29,227 nt of DNA. Source: Choanephora cucurbitarum. Its lineage: Eukaryota; Mucoromycota; Mucoromycetes; Mucorales; Choanephoraceae. The DNA lies in NCBI GenBank assembly GCA_025331435.1, contig JAIWNI010000188.1, forward strand, positions 1-29,227. The letters are read 5' to 3'. The position numbers and the translations under genes were made by a program. Below are positions 1 through 10,500 of the stretch, piece after piece. Within the stretch, counting starts at the first letter, position 1, and every line of letters begins with the position of its first letter. A model generated the notes under the pieces. That model did no database searches. It saw nothing but the letters and a program-made list of their open reading frames with translations, and was not told the DNA's origin.

Positions 1-793
1 GCTGATTTGATTTAGAAGGATTGGCCACCAAGTGCTTGATATATTCAGAAGGCTTATTCATATAGAATTTGGCCTTCTGGTCGGTATTAGCAATGGCGGC
101 CTTATGCTCTGTGGTACCAAAGGTGGGTATATTGCTTCTGACATTGTCGGTGAAATCAATGATCTTGTTGTCGGAAGGCAGAGTGAATTCGTTGTCATTT
201 GTTAGGTTGACAATCTGCCTTGCGAAGCTCATGATTTTTTTGAGATCATGCTTCGAGTACGTGCTGTCAGAAGCGTTGAAATAGGCATGGCAGAGGAAGT
301 GTAATGGGCTTTCAAAAGGGTATGATGGATGTTGGAGGTTGGGTATAGTTTCTTTGCTTGACATGGGGTATTCTTGGAGAGTTTCTTGGGTATCTAAGTA
401 GAAAACATTATTAAGCTTTAGTTTATTGCAATAGATGCGTTTCTCATGCACTGCTCAACACTTACAGTTATCTTCGTTTTCATCTACATCATCACCATCA
501 TCGCTGTTTTCATTTTCTTCCCAGTCATGTTCATCGGCAGCGACAGGGCTACTCTCCATTTGGCTGTCGCTCTGGGGTATCTATTGCTGGGCAACATCCG
601 TTGTTAAATCCACAATCTGATGTTACGTCTGTATATGCCTGGCGTAGTTTGACCGTTTGTTGGTCAGGTAATCACAATATTGACAACGGTATGAGGACTC
701 AGTGGAAAAGTCAATAACTCCTGCATTAGGGAGAGAAGACTGAATAATGCGGCGTCTTTTGGGTGCGTCTTGTGGTTGTTCGTTGAGGCTCAT
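1..793 (-). pseudogene. C2H2-finger protein, N-terminal part (transposase-like), decayed, runs off the left edge
   Basis: The reading frame starts at the ATG at 793-791 and leaves the window at base 1. A 72-bp intron (465 down to 394, GTAAGT...CTTAG) joins two exons in frame and removes a TGA. Near residues 37-60 there is a C2H2 finger (CQYCDYL...RHIQT, then H), but a TAA (625-623) sits between the two zinc-binding histidines. A TAG follows at 583-581. A long acidic, Asp/Glu-rich stretch comes next. Exon 2 then has a charged, helical region ending in YMNKPSEYIKHL. That last segment resembles, from memory, the N-terminal part of transposase-like proteins common in Mucoromycota genomes; the assignment is tentative and the catalytic part lies outside the window. 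Two in-frame stops mark it as a pseudogene. Confidence 0.5.
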
Positions 794-1277
794 TTTGATT
801 TGAAAGTATTTAATTGAGAGAAAAAATGGGTGTAACCGAATTTAGACAATAAAAAATCTTAAGACAATAAAATTTTTTTTAACTTTTTTCTTGATTTCTT
901 TTAGTACGATATCTTTGATTGTATAATCTCTCAACATGACACACTCATAGCAGGCCAAGCTCTATATAGTAAATGTAAGTTTCATGTCGTTTTGCTGCAA
1001 TAAGGAAAAGGTTTCTAACTTTGCTCGTTCAAGCTTGCTCTAGTAATGTCGAAGTCAAGATGTGTTGGTAAGTTTGATTTTCACTTCAAAAATATATCGA
1101 CCACTAACGCAACGTAATTACATAGACTGATATGTGTGCTATCTTGCCTATGGTCTTGATGTAAGTAGTACTCTGAATAAAAGAGTTCCTTTACTCACAC
1201 TTTCTTTTAAGTAGATTGTTCTGAACACTTTGTAACAGCTCTGCTCCTGCAAAGGTCAATTAGCTACCTATCAATAG
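794..1277. other. Intergenic, AT-rich, no supported gene
   Basis: This is the upstream flank of the minus-strand finger gene. It contains several GTAAGT-like donors (for example near 1071 and 1160), but joining the neighbouring short reading frames runs at once into stops. No promoter element or RNA gene could be supported. Confidence 0.4.
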
Positions 1278-1469
1278 CAGCTTGCCGCTAAGCATCAGAT
1301 GGCTCCCATTGGGAAATAGATACCAGGGTGGCATAGGTTGTCCTAAGATACGACGTAGACAGGTTATGCCTACAGAAGCCTGCAGCCTGCCTGCGTAGTA
1401 TCTAGGGTCAATCCATCCAACCCTGGTATCTATTTCCCAATGGTAGCCATCTGAGGCCTATGGCAGCTG
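1278..1469. repeat. MITE-like palindromic element, about 190 bp
   Basis: Bases 1295-1329 and 1420-1454 are 35-bp inverted arms with a single mismatch. The similarity continues outward to CAGCT at 1278-1282 and AGCTG at 1465-1469. It also continues inward, imperfectly, over about 20 bp (around 1343-1365 against 1386-1408). The whole unit could fold into a long hairpin. There is no open reading frame in it. This is the architecture of a non-autonomous DNA transposon (MITE). No convincing target-site duplication is visible at the outer ends, so the exact borders and superfamily are unknown. Confidence 0.55.
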
Positions 1470-1945
1470 AATTTTATTTTAATATTTTAATCCAATAAAA
1501 CGCTATTTTTTTATACAACCATCCAATTCTAAATGAGGCATCTAATCCTCCGACCACCCCCAGTATATCTAACCCATATTTGGCTTATTCCAAAAAAGAA
1601 ATCTCACGAACTCCCGACCTTACACAGCTGAATTCGAAAAACTTCGCTAGCAGTGTTATCCAAAATGAGACTTGTAAACGGATCAGGTAAAAGCACAATA
1701 GCTAATGCAAAATATTTCTGTGAAATAACTTGATCTCTTACTCTAAGGATTGCACAAATGCTTACCGATATATGCGAAATCGACTTGAGATAAATAACAG
1801 GTATAGATCAACTATGTTGATCATCAATTGCAAAGCTTTTTAATCAACGTAAATAAATAGATGTACAGGCAACGTCTTAAAATACATTCAGTTTACCAAA
1901 TATTTGAAAGAAGCATTGAGATGGTAAGCAAAAGAGACAACATCG
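1470..1945. other. Intergenic, AT-rich, nothing recognised
   Basis: No reading frame, RNA gene or repeat of note is seen between the palindromic element and the short frame that begins at 1946. Confidence 0.4.
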
Positions 1946-3450
1946 ATGCTAGAGGTCGAACTGCTGGCTAAAGTGTTGACCAATGAAGAAAAAAGAAACG
2001 TAGTCAGTATATGTATAGAACAAAAGTGTGGTCTGACTTACTATCAACGTGCAGAAGAAATAAAGAGTCGTATAGCATCTCTAAGACCAGTCGGCTCAAA
2101 AAAGAAGGTATGCTTCAAAGAGAAATTGATTGACGGTTTTTTCAAAATGATTGAATTGTATAGCGCGGATGTTTATTCTGAATTAAAAGTGTACTGCCTG
2201 TTCGTAACGTATATTCCACAGCTAAGCGTATTCAGTGTAAAAGATGGTCTACTTAAATGTGTGAGGAAATAAACAAACTAAAGAGGAAAGGAAAAAGGAA
2301 AATACCAAATACACTGGGAAAGTAAAATATCGTAACGACACATCATCATAAAGCCAATAAGATGACGGAGCAAATCAATCAAAATGCCAAATATGGAATA
2401 ATTAAATCGTATAAGGTATACGCGTTGACGATCTTGTTGACAAAGCTAACAAAAATGGTGAATACAAATCCTCTACTGACTTGCAAATGATGTTGATCAA
2501 TATTGGAAACTGCAAATCATATACACATTAGACCAAAAACATCATCTTCTCCGCATCATCTCGAAAAATGAACACTATACAGATGTAGTATATCAAACTA
2601 GCAATCTTTATCTTGCTATTACAAACCAATTCAGCATCCATCTGAAATGGTATGCAGACAGCCATTATAGTGAGTTAAATCGACATCCTTATACTTCAGA
2701 CCTTGAGATGAGTGATAAGATAGAAGCCGCATTTTTATTTGGTATTAACAATATAATGCTGATATAAAACATTTGCTTGTATCGCACAGTATCGCATACG
2801 ATGTGTAAGGTTGGCTATCATTTGACATGATACTTTGGTATAAATCTCTCTTATCAGCAACTAATATACATTGGCCGTCAACCTGAGTTTGATGTAGATC
2901 GATTAAATGCAAACAGTTCGCTAGTTGTAATGCACAAATTTTATGCAAGCCTCTTTATCCATCAGTATCTCAAAGTCCTTTCTTTGATATGCATTCGCCA
3001 ACTCACTCGTCAATTTCATCTTTGCAGTTGGAAGCTTGTAACATTTATTCATACGTGTAATACTAATTGATGCCATCAAGCTTGTACAAATCCAACTAAA
3101 ATATGTTATAGACAATCTACAATTAATAATGTTAGAAAGTGAAGGTTCTCTCAAATCTCTTCAATTTGAACCATTTGATCTCTTCCTCACTTACCGTATC
3201 ATTTGTCTTCTTGACTAACAACCGAACAATTTCAGACAGTAATTGTCTATCCGAGACCATATAAAAAACATCCAACATGAAGATCATATGCTAATTCATA
3301 ATGACACCATTCTTACACATTAAGCCTACAAGAAAACTTGTATAATCGTTTTAGTACTTCTTGTCATTGATAACCATTTTACCAAGGTATACTCGAAACT
3401 ATATCTTACCAACAACAAAGAAAGGCTTTTATTTTAACTCTTTTTACTAA
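1946..3450 (+). pseudogene. Decayed coding remnant(s), unrecognised
   Basis: A 108-codon frame (1946-2272) is followed by plus-strand stretches of protein-like sequence that change frame repeatedly. One runs from about 2490 to 2766 without a stop for about 90 codons and contains DVDQYWKLQIIYTLDQ and NEHYTDVVYQTSNLYLA. It is then picked up in other frames around 2750-2810, 2820-2890 and 2880-3030. Another segment near 3128-3320 contains MLESEGSLKSLQFEPFD and is interrupted by several stops. The pattern fits one or two old genes degraded by indels and nonsense changes. No family was recognised. Some minus-strand frames in the same place are also readable (3325-3132), so the strand is favoured rather than proven. 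Confidence 0.35.
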
Positions 3451-4437
3451 TGAATAGAGATGCTGCTAAACATTTTTATATCTTGTACTTCATGCATCAA
3501 CAATGTAAGAAAGCCTATCAATCTATAATTCAAATCAGTATATGCAGCTAGTTAGTTAGTTTGAATGACTTACGTAGTTTAGTGATATTTACCTGATTCA
3601 GTGTCCATGAAAAAGTCGCGAAATAAAGTGATTGATAGAAAACCAGTGCATTCATTAGTTGTCGAGAAACTATTGAGTAGTTCGTTGTTCTAATTCAACG
3701 GACAATCTGACTTGTTCAATTGATTCAACTGGTAAGCCTTTGAGCATTGCACTAATAGTTCAACTTACATGAGCATCTCGGTGTTCATGGTCAATACGAA
3801 AAAGAAAAAAAAATTGCATTCTTTCCTGGGTGAATATAATGAGGCTTAAAATTAGAATGGATGCTATTGGCTGAGAAATTAACCTACATAAGCGTAAACA
3901 GCCTTTTATTTTTGAAGAAGCTTCTAATATCATAAGGCTATGAAAAGGGATGATGATTCTTATACACAGACAGAGAGAAATTTGTCAACAATAGAAGAAA
4001 TTTAAAGTCAAAGAGTGAAAGTATTACCAGTTTCCTTAGAAACTTCCAAATGACTTATTGGTTGGCTCGTTCTTAACACCGATAGTATTCACATCGCAGG
4101 CGGCATCGTTCGAAGAAAATTTCAAGCGAGCACTTATATCACTAAGGCAAGAATGAGAGAAATAAAGTAGAGTAAGCAAAACTAAATCATGGTTGTAAAG
4201 GATTTTCCAATGCAAGGAAGCAACGATGTTAAAAAAACCCCAAATCTGCGTAGTGAATAGATGCCAACCACCCAACCCATCATTTATTTTGTACAATAAA
4301 AGGAAGCAACCAAAAAAGAAAACGAAAGTGAGAAAAAGAAACGAAGTTGAAAGTTAGAGCTGTAAGAGAGACAGAGAAAGAACGCAAACGCAGAAAAGAA
4401 GAAGGACAAACAAAAAAAAAGAAATGCATTCATAGAC
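3451..4437. other. Intergenic with short minus-strand coding-like scraps
   Basis: Two short minus-strand stretches look protein-like. One at about 4147-4050 is preceded by an acceptor-like CCTTAG and reads SARLKFSSNDAACDVNTIGV. The other, around 3760-3680, reads MLKGLPVESIEQVRLSVELE. Stops flank both, and no complete gene could be assembled. They may be remnants of the same decayed locus as the gene at 4438-5486 or of another one. Confidence 0.3.
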
Positions 4438-5486
4438 TTATTCATCTACATCAGTTCGTCTGTAAGAGAATGAGCATGAGAAAGAATAGGATATATTCGA
4501 TATATGAACAATTACCTTCTTTTGGGGGGAGGCATATATGAAGGTCCTTCACCAGCATCATCATCATCGACGTAGCTCAAAAGATCTTGATCCAGTTGGA
4601 TATCTTGATCTGAGTCCGCATGGTTATAGGACATGTAGTACGGCTGGCCTACTTCTGCTACTTGTTCTTTTGTGGATGGTGACAGTTGTTGTTGATTATT
4701 AGCCTGCTGTCCATCCTCATTAACGTTCTAGTTTGAAAAATTGATGATCAGTATGATGAAAAAACTGAAAGTGCTTTCAATTCTTATCTTGTTGACAGGA
4801 GGACGTTTGATACAACTACAAAATTTTTTGATTATTTCGTTCTCCAACCAATAGTAAGTACATCGGTAAGTGAGGATACCACTTACTTTGGCTAATTGTC
4901 GAAGGTTTTTGGCCGCGCTTAGTCTTCTGTCAGCAGGAATATTCTCGTAGGTCCAGGTGGACCATTCTACATTGTCAAGGTAAAATTGCTTGACCTTTAC
5001 TGCACATGCAGACTTTTCATAGTTGTCAAGCATTTCCTTGTAGTACTCGACGACAGTCATCTTCTGCTTTTTCTCGTCCGGATATTCGTCATTGACTGGT
5101 ATATAGTTGGGACCAAGCTATCGGTTGATAAAATAAGTTTTGATTTCATCGTATCGATTTTTGTTTCGATTTATTGCCTGTGTTGAAGGTGCTTCAAATT
5201 AATCAAAAGGCAACACCTCTCTTTCGGCGGATGTTGCTTGTTCACCTGTTAAATTAGCATTGTCTAAATTGTGTAAGTTGTCAAGGTGAAATGAAAAGTG
5301 TGTTAGCATACGTACTAGCTCTAAACGACAATTGTCTTAGAATGTTATCATATCTTTCAACGGTTTCGATTAGGCCATCAAATCTCCTCTGATAGCGTCT
5401 ACTACCCGTTTGATGTCGACTACATTGTTTTCAGTTTTTTATAATCTTTGCTTTAATTCGTTGATGTTCTTTTTAGTGACAGTCAT
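4438..5486 (-). pseudogene. Decayed multi-exon gene, coiled-coil start and basic C-terminus, unrecognised
   Basis: Starting at the ATG at 5486-5484, the frame gives a charged helical N-terminus (MTVTKKNINELKQRL), then a stop, then more helix. A 1-nt frameshift near 5371 is needed to continue into LIETVERYDNILRQLSFRA. An intron (GTACGT...TTTAG) follows. The next exon contains two more in-frame stops before the longest intact block, MTVVEYYKEMLDNYEK...WSTWTYENIPADRR. A further intron before the last acidic/Gln-rich exon has lost its donor: it reads ATAAGA where GTAAGA is expected. The last exon is Gln- and Asp-rich and ends in PPPKRR, like a nuclear localisation signal. The protein stops at 4514-4512, or, if a clean 56-nt intron (GTAATT...CTTACAG) is removed, at 4440-4438. 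The family was not recognised. Confidence 0.5.
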
Positions 5487-5735
5487 GTTAACGATAAGTA
5501 GTTAGGAGAGATTGAAATTAGATGTGTATGTTACTAAGTGAGGAACAAAAAGCGATGAATCGACTTGGAGGTAGTCCTATTTTATACTTAGTAATGCAAT
5601 AAATTTTTGATTTGTTTTAAGATATAAAGCTATTCTTATCATATATAATTGTTAGTAATTATACTCAAAGTAACAAATATAAGGTTTAATGTTTACTATA
5701 AGCATGTAAGTACCCAAATCATACTAACATCAAGG
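5487..5735. other. Short intergenic spacer
   Basis: This AT-rich spacer lies upstream of the minus-strand pseudogene and left of the fold-back element. Nothing else was recognised in it. Confidence 0.4.
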
Positions 5736-5750
5736 AAAATAGGATCTCTT

Positions 5751-6022
5751 GGGGTTCATGAACACCGGTTACAATTTGAGCTAGTTGGATAGTAGAAAGC
5801 GTCGGGGTTCGAAAAATACTGATTTCCCTTTATAGAAGTAAGTAGGGGTCGAGAAAATTGAGTTTGAATATTTGTTGTACGTCTGTATGTTATCTTTTTG
5901 ATATACGAAAAAGCTTTTGTGAATAGCGCAGCCGGTAGCGCGCATGCTGTCTACACTTAACATCGCTGGTTCGAACCCTGGCAGAACACATCAACTTTTT
6001 GCATTTTTGTAATTTTGTGTGT
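5751..6022 (+). repeat. Left inverted arm of the fold-back element
   Basis: This 272-bp arm pairs with 6848-7119. The outer 13 bases (GGGGTTCATGAAC) contain a 10-bp palindrome, GTTCATGAAC. Differences between the arms are few, for example AACATCG against AATATCG and GGGGTCG against GGAGTCG. The two copies are therefore young or have been homogenised. Confidence 0.8.
5921..6000 (+). ncRNA. tRNA-like Pol III unit (SINE-type head), left copy
   Basis: TAGCGCAGCCGG at 5924-5935 matches the Pol III A box (TRGCNNAGYNGG) at every position. GGTTCGAACCC at 5968-5978 matches the B box. The 32-bp gap between them is normal. A D-arm (GCGC...GCGC) can fold. The anticodon stem, T stem and acceptor stem pair poorly, so this is not a functional tRNA gene. 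A T5 run at 5996-6000 could end a short Pol III transcript, and another T-run follows at 6004. The likely identity is a tRNA-derived SINE head or relic embedded in the arm. Confidence 0.6.
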
Positions 6023-6847
6023 CCAGGTACTTCGCTTTAGATACTTTTTGAAAGCCTAATCTTGAGTCATCAATCATCGTTTTTGTTACTCTAAATTAGT
6101 TTTATCAAATAGGTCCATTGAAGGTTAATTATAGATTTGTATGTATTGACTTACAAGCTATTTTAATTGCAGTCTTAAAGTTAATTTTTTCTGGTCACCT
6201 TGAATTATATATCCACAAAGTGTATGGTCTTCTTATACTTCCATACTTTGTAATCTATCATAGAGATAGTTAAGCCACCTTAAGTATTGCAATTTCTTTT
6301 AAATATATGAAAACGTCAAGTACTTGTTTCTACGATAATAAAGTCAATTAGAAATCTATCTCAAATTTTCATCTTTCATGTGCCAATAGGTGTTAACATT
6401 ATTAAAACAGTAGAGGATAATTTTTAGGTGAAATTAAAAGAACATCAGTTTTTCGAAGCTTTGTTCCACTCTTAACAGTAGGCTTCCAAAAGTCAACTTA
6501 GTATAATTTAGTCCGTTTAGATTGAAGTAACATCATAATTTTAAATTAATTAGATCCAAGTTGCATTCTACTTAGCTGTAATAGACATTCAAAGAGTATA
6601 CCAGCTTGTACATGTCTTGCAGTTCTGTCATGACTTCATTTCAGCGGAAGGATTTGTATAAATACTACTTATCGACACTATGTAACTAACCGAATAGTGC
6701 TTCAATAGATTTAAATTTAAGCTTTTCCTAAGCCTATTGCGTGTTGATCAAATTCATATAACTTAAATGATAGTGAAATTTCCTATGTTATGATCGGAAG
6801 TTAAACAAAAAGAGAAGTGCGTTAAAAAAGGTAACAGGTCGATTTGA

Positions 6848-7119
6848 ACACACAAAATTACAAAAATGCAAAAAGTTGAAGTCTTCTGCCAGGGTTCGAA
6901 CCAGCGATATTAAGTGTAGACAGCATGCGCGCTACCGGCTGCGCTATTCACAAAAGCTTTTTCGTATATCAAAAAGATAACATACAGACGTACAACAAAT
7001 ATTCAAACTCAATTTTCTCGACTCCTACTTACTTCTATAAAGGGAAATCAGTATTTTTCGAACCCCGACGCTTTCTACTATCCAACTAGCTCAAATTGTA
7101 ACCGGTGTTCATGAACCCC
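6848..7119 (-). repeat. Right inverted arm of the fold-back element
   Basis: This arm is the reverse complement of 5751-6022 with a few mismatches and the same length. Between the two arms (6023-6847) the sequence is AT-rich and non-coding. No tandem repeat or ORF was seen there. Confidence 0.8.
6872..6950 (-). ncRNA. tRNA-like Pol III unit, right copy (convergent with the left copy)
   Basis: This is the minus-strand copy of the tRNA-like sequence. The A and B boxes are both preserved (B box around 6892-6902, A box around 6935-6946), as is the downstream T5 run. It is transcribed toward the interior, facing the copy at 5921. If both are used, the two transcripts would have nearly the same sequence. 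Confidence 0.55.
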
Positions 7120-7135
7120 CATTTAACCCTATTTT

Positions 7136-7538
7136 ATGCATCACAAAGGCATGTACATCTCTAATTACTCCATTGTTATTGAAGCTTTATCGCAGAATTT
7201 AAATTTATGCAAGTAGAGACGTATCAGTCAGTTAAGTGGATGAAGTTATATGAATCTGATAAAGGATTTAATATATGTCGTTCTAATATGGTAAGTGAAT
7301 AGAGTTTCATTATCAGTAAATATATTAAAAAGTTAAAGTAGCTAAGAAACCGTCACCAGCTTAAAATTGGGTTGTAAATAATAGTCTCCACCAGCTTAAA
7401 ATGAAGAGCTAAAAAACAGTCACCTTTCGCTATGAAGTAATGAAGGATTTCATTATCAATATATTCCATTTCTAATTCTCTTACTCAATTATTGACTATC
7501 TACCAACTTTCTTTACGCATCTCTCAAACGCTAACAAA
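7136..7538 (+). other. Helitron 5' flank with short repeats
   Basis: CACCAGCTTAAAAT occurs exactly at 7354-7367 and 7389-7402. It is bracketed by similar segments GCTAAGAAACCGTCACC (about 7341-7357) and GCTAAAAAACAGTCACC (about 7408-7424). These could be subterminal repeats of the Helitron that follows or part of its 5' untranslated region. The true 5' TC end of the element could not be located. Confidence 0.4.
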
Positions 7539-10500
7539 ATGAACAACAACTTCACTGTATTTTGCGCTTCTTGCAACGAACCTGGTCACTCCCGCAGAAC
7601 ATCCCGTCTTTGCAGACTAAACCCGCGCAACCAAGTCGACAACGACGTTCAAATGGAAGATGCTCAGCAACAACAGGCATCAACAAATACCATCTATTGT
7701 TCAGCCTGCAATGAACCCGGCCATTCCCGTCGAACTTTTGCTGGATGTAGACTGAATCCACGTAACATGAACTTGGAACTGGACGAAGAGACTCCCTCTC
7801 GAGAAATTTGCTTAAGTTGTGGAAACGAAGGTCATTCTAAACGTACAAGTAGACTTTGCCCTCTCAACGCGCAATTCATTAGAAACATCGCCAGGGATTT
7901 GAGTGCAGTACCTTCAGGCCGACATGAACTTGGTTCAATGAGTTGTGTTTGTAGTCACTGTGGGGCTTTGATGTGGACTCAGGAAAGAGTTTCCAATAGT
8001 AGCATTGCTCAACCTGTGTATCAACTGTGTTGTTCTAAGGGAATTATTGTGTTGAGTTCATTGCAACCAACTCCTCCAGAAATTGGTGACTTGCTCAAAG
8101 GAAATGACAATGCCTCTAAAGAATTTTGAAGCAACATCAGAATGTACAATAGCTCTTTAAGCTTCACTTCTTTCGGCATAAATTTACATTTGAATTTAGC
8201 TAACAGTCGAAACGGTTCGTATACCTTTCGAATTCAGAGAAGCCCATATCATTTGATTGGGTCTGCCATTCCATCTGAAAATTCAACTCCTAAATTTGCA
8301 CAAATCTATATCTTTGATATTGAGCATGAGCTAGAAAATCGTCATGCAATTGCACGTAATGTAGAGCTTGCACCTCTAGAAAGATTACAAAACATGATGC
8401 ATCGAGTTAATCCCTTTGTTGCTGTCTTTAAAAATATGACTCAAATTGCTACTGAACAACGAGGCAATCTCAACAACAATGATGGAACGAAAGGCATTGC
8501 GTCATTAGAAAACGTAAAGTTAGTTTTCAGAGCTGAAGGGGTTCTAGATCGTAGACGTTACAATAGACCTACAGGTGGTTCTCAAGTTGCTGCTATAGTT
8601 GTTGGTGGTGATAACGATGATAACGCTGCAACCAGTTCTCGGGATACTGTTGTACAATACCATGATAGTTCAGTAACTAGAGTCAGTGAGTCCAACCAAT
8701 TCTACGATCCATTACATTATGTTCTTTTGTTTCCTTTTGGTGAACCTGGATGGAGTATCGCTACCCCTAGCACAGTATCCAATCAGAACTTAACCATTAT
8801 GCAATTCTACAGCTTTAGATTAATGTGCAGACCCTCTGATGGTCATCTGTTGCATCTCTTTGGAAATCTTTTCCATCAGTATATAGTCGACATGTATGCC
8901 AAAATCGAGCAAAACAGACTTATGTATATTCGACAGAACCAACAAAACTTAAGATGTGAGCTCTATCAAGATTTAAAGGATGCTGTTACTCTTTCGGATG
9001 ATTTGGAATCCGGTAATCAACAAGAATCAGTTCGTCTGGGCAAAAAAGTAATCCTAACATCTATATTTATCGGAGGACCTCGCCATATGGCACAACTCCA
9101 TCAAGATGCTCTGAGCATAGTTAGACGTTTTGGAAAGCCAGACTATTTCATCACTTTTACGTGTAATCCATATTGGCCTGAAATCCAACGAGAACTTCTC
9201 TATCATCAAAAGGCATCTGATCGTCCTGATCTCTGTAGCAGGGTATTCCACTTGAAGCTTGGTGAATTACTTGAGGATCTAACCAAAAGACATATCTTGG
9301 GAAAAGCAATAGCTTTTGTTTATATTATTGAATTTCAAAAGAGAGGACTTCCACACGCTCCTATTTTGTTGATAGTAGATCCTTCAGACAAACCTTTGAC
9401 TACGGAAGTAATCGACAATGCCGTTTCCGCTGAAATACCTGACCCAGTTCGCTATCCTTTAGCTCATCAAACTGTGGTCAATCACATGATTCATGGACCC
9501 TGCAGTGTGATTACCCTGAAGCAGTCTGTATGGATGCACTTCATGAATGCACAAAAAAGTACCCAAAAGACTTTTGTAATCAAACAACTTTTAATCAAGA
9601 AGCTGGTTATCCTATTTATCGAAGAAGAAACAATGGAGTTACAGTTGCAAAGACTATGAATAGACATACCTACAATATTGATAATTGTTGGGTCGTACCG
9701 CACAACCTGTATCTTGCTACTAAATTTGATGCACACATTAACATAGAAATATGCTCATCCGTTAATAGCATCAAATATGTATACAAGTACGTTTATGAAG
9801 GTCATGATCGGGCTTCACTATCAGTTGAACAAAACGACGAAGTACGTTCGTTCATTGATGCTAGATATGTGTCTGCTTCTGAAGCATGTTGGAGAATATT
9901 TTCATTCCCAATGCACAAGGAATTTCCCCATCATCAACGCTTAGCAATTCATCTTGAAGGTGAGGCTTCGGTCTACTTCAATGAGAATGAAGATGTTCAT
10001 GATGTTTTGAGACGAGCTGAACAGCAATACACAACGCTGACCAGTTGGTTTAAAGCCAACCAAACCGATCCTGATGCCAGATCGATCTTATTACCCAATT
10101 TTCCTGAGCAGTATGTTTGGCATGCATCTGCAAAACCTCGAAGATGGGAGAAGCGTCAACGTGGATTTGGTACAACCATTGGTAGAATATAATCTGTTTC
10201 TCCAAAGAGATCAGAACTTTATCATCTCCGAATGCTACTATATCACGTTCCTGGCGCTACCTCTTTTGCTGATCTGAGAACTGTTCGTGGCGTTTGCTAT
10301 CCCACTTTTCAAGCTGCAGCTCGAGCACTGGGTTTACTTGCCTCCGATAACCAATGGAAAGATTGTCTAGAAGAAGCCGCTCATAATCAATCACCTGTCT
10401 CTCTTCACAAACTGTTTTGCATTATTTTCGTGTTTTGTGATCCTGCGGATCCTTACCAGCTATGGCTAGATTTCAAAGACAAGCTTTCGGAGGATCATTG

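Larger units (their letters stand above)
5736..7135. mobile_element. Fold-back element with long inverted arms carrying tRNA-like units
   Basis: Bases 5751-6022 and 6848-7119 are inverted copies of the same 272-bp sequence with only a few mismatches. Weaker symmetry extends to AAAATAGG at 5736-5743 and its complement at 7128-7135. The outer ends begin GGGGTTCATGAAC and finish GTTCATGAACCCC. The 825-bp interior has no open reading frame. Each arm contains a tRNA-like sequence with perfect Pol III A and B boxes, pointing inward. No clear target duplication is seen. It could be a fold-back/MITE-type DNA element that captured a tRNA-like sequence, or two SINE copies inserted head to head. The matching arm lengths and the shared outer and inner borders favour a single element. 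Confidence 0.65.

Noticed and set aside
1046..1160. Tiny gene beginning MSKSRCV with a GTAAGT intron
   Set aside because: Joining to the next possible exon at the acceptor near 1126 gives a stop at once.
3132..3325. Minus-strand exon with a clean-looking GTAAGT...TCTAAC...TTGTAG intron
   Set aside because: The following sequence in that phase has several stops, and the plus strand reads at least as well over a longer range. It was kept only as a doubt in the remnant entry.
5917..5988. A functional tRNA gene
   Set aside because: The D-arm and Pol III boxes are good, but the acceptor, anticodon and T stems do not pair properly.
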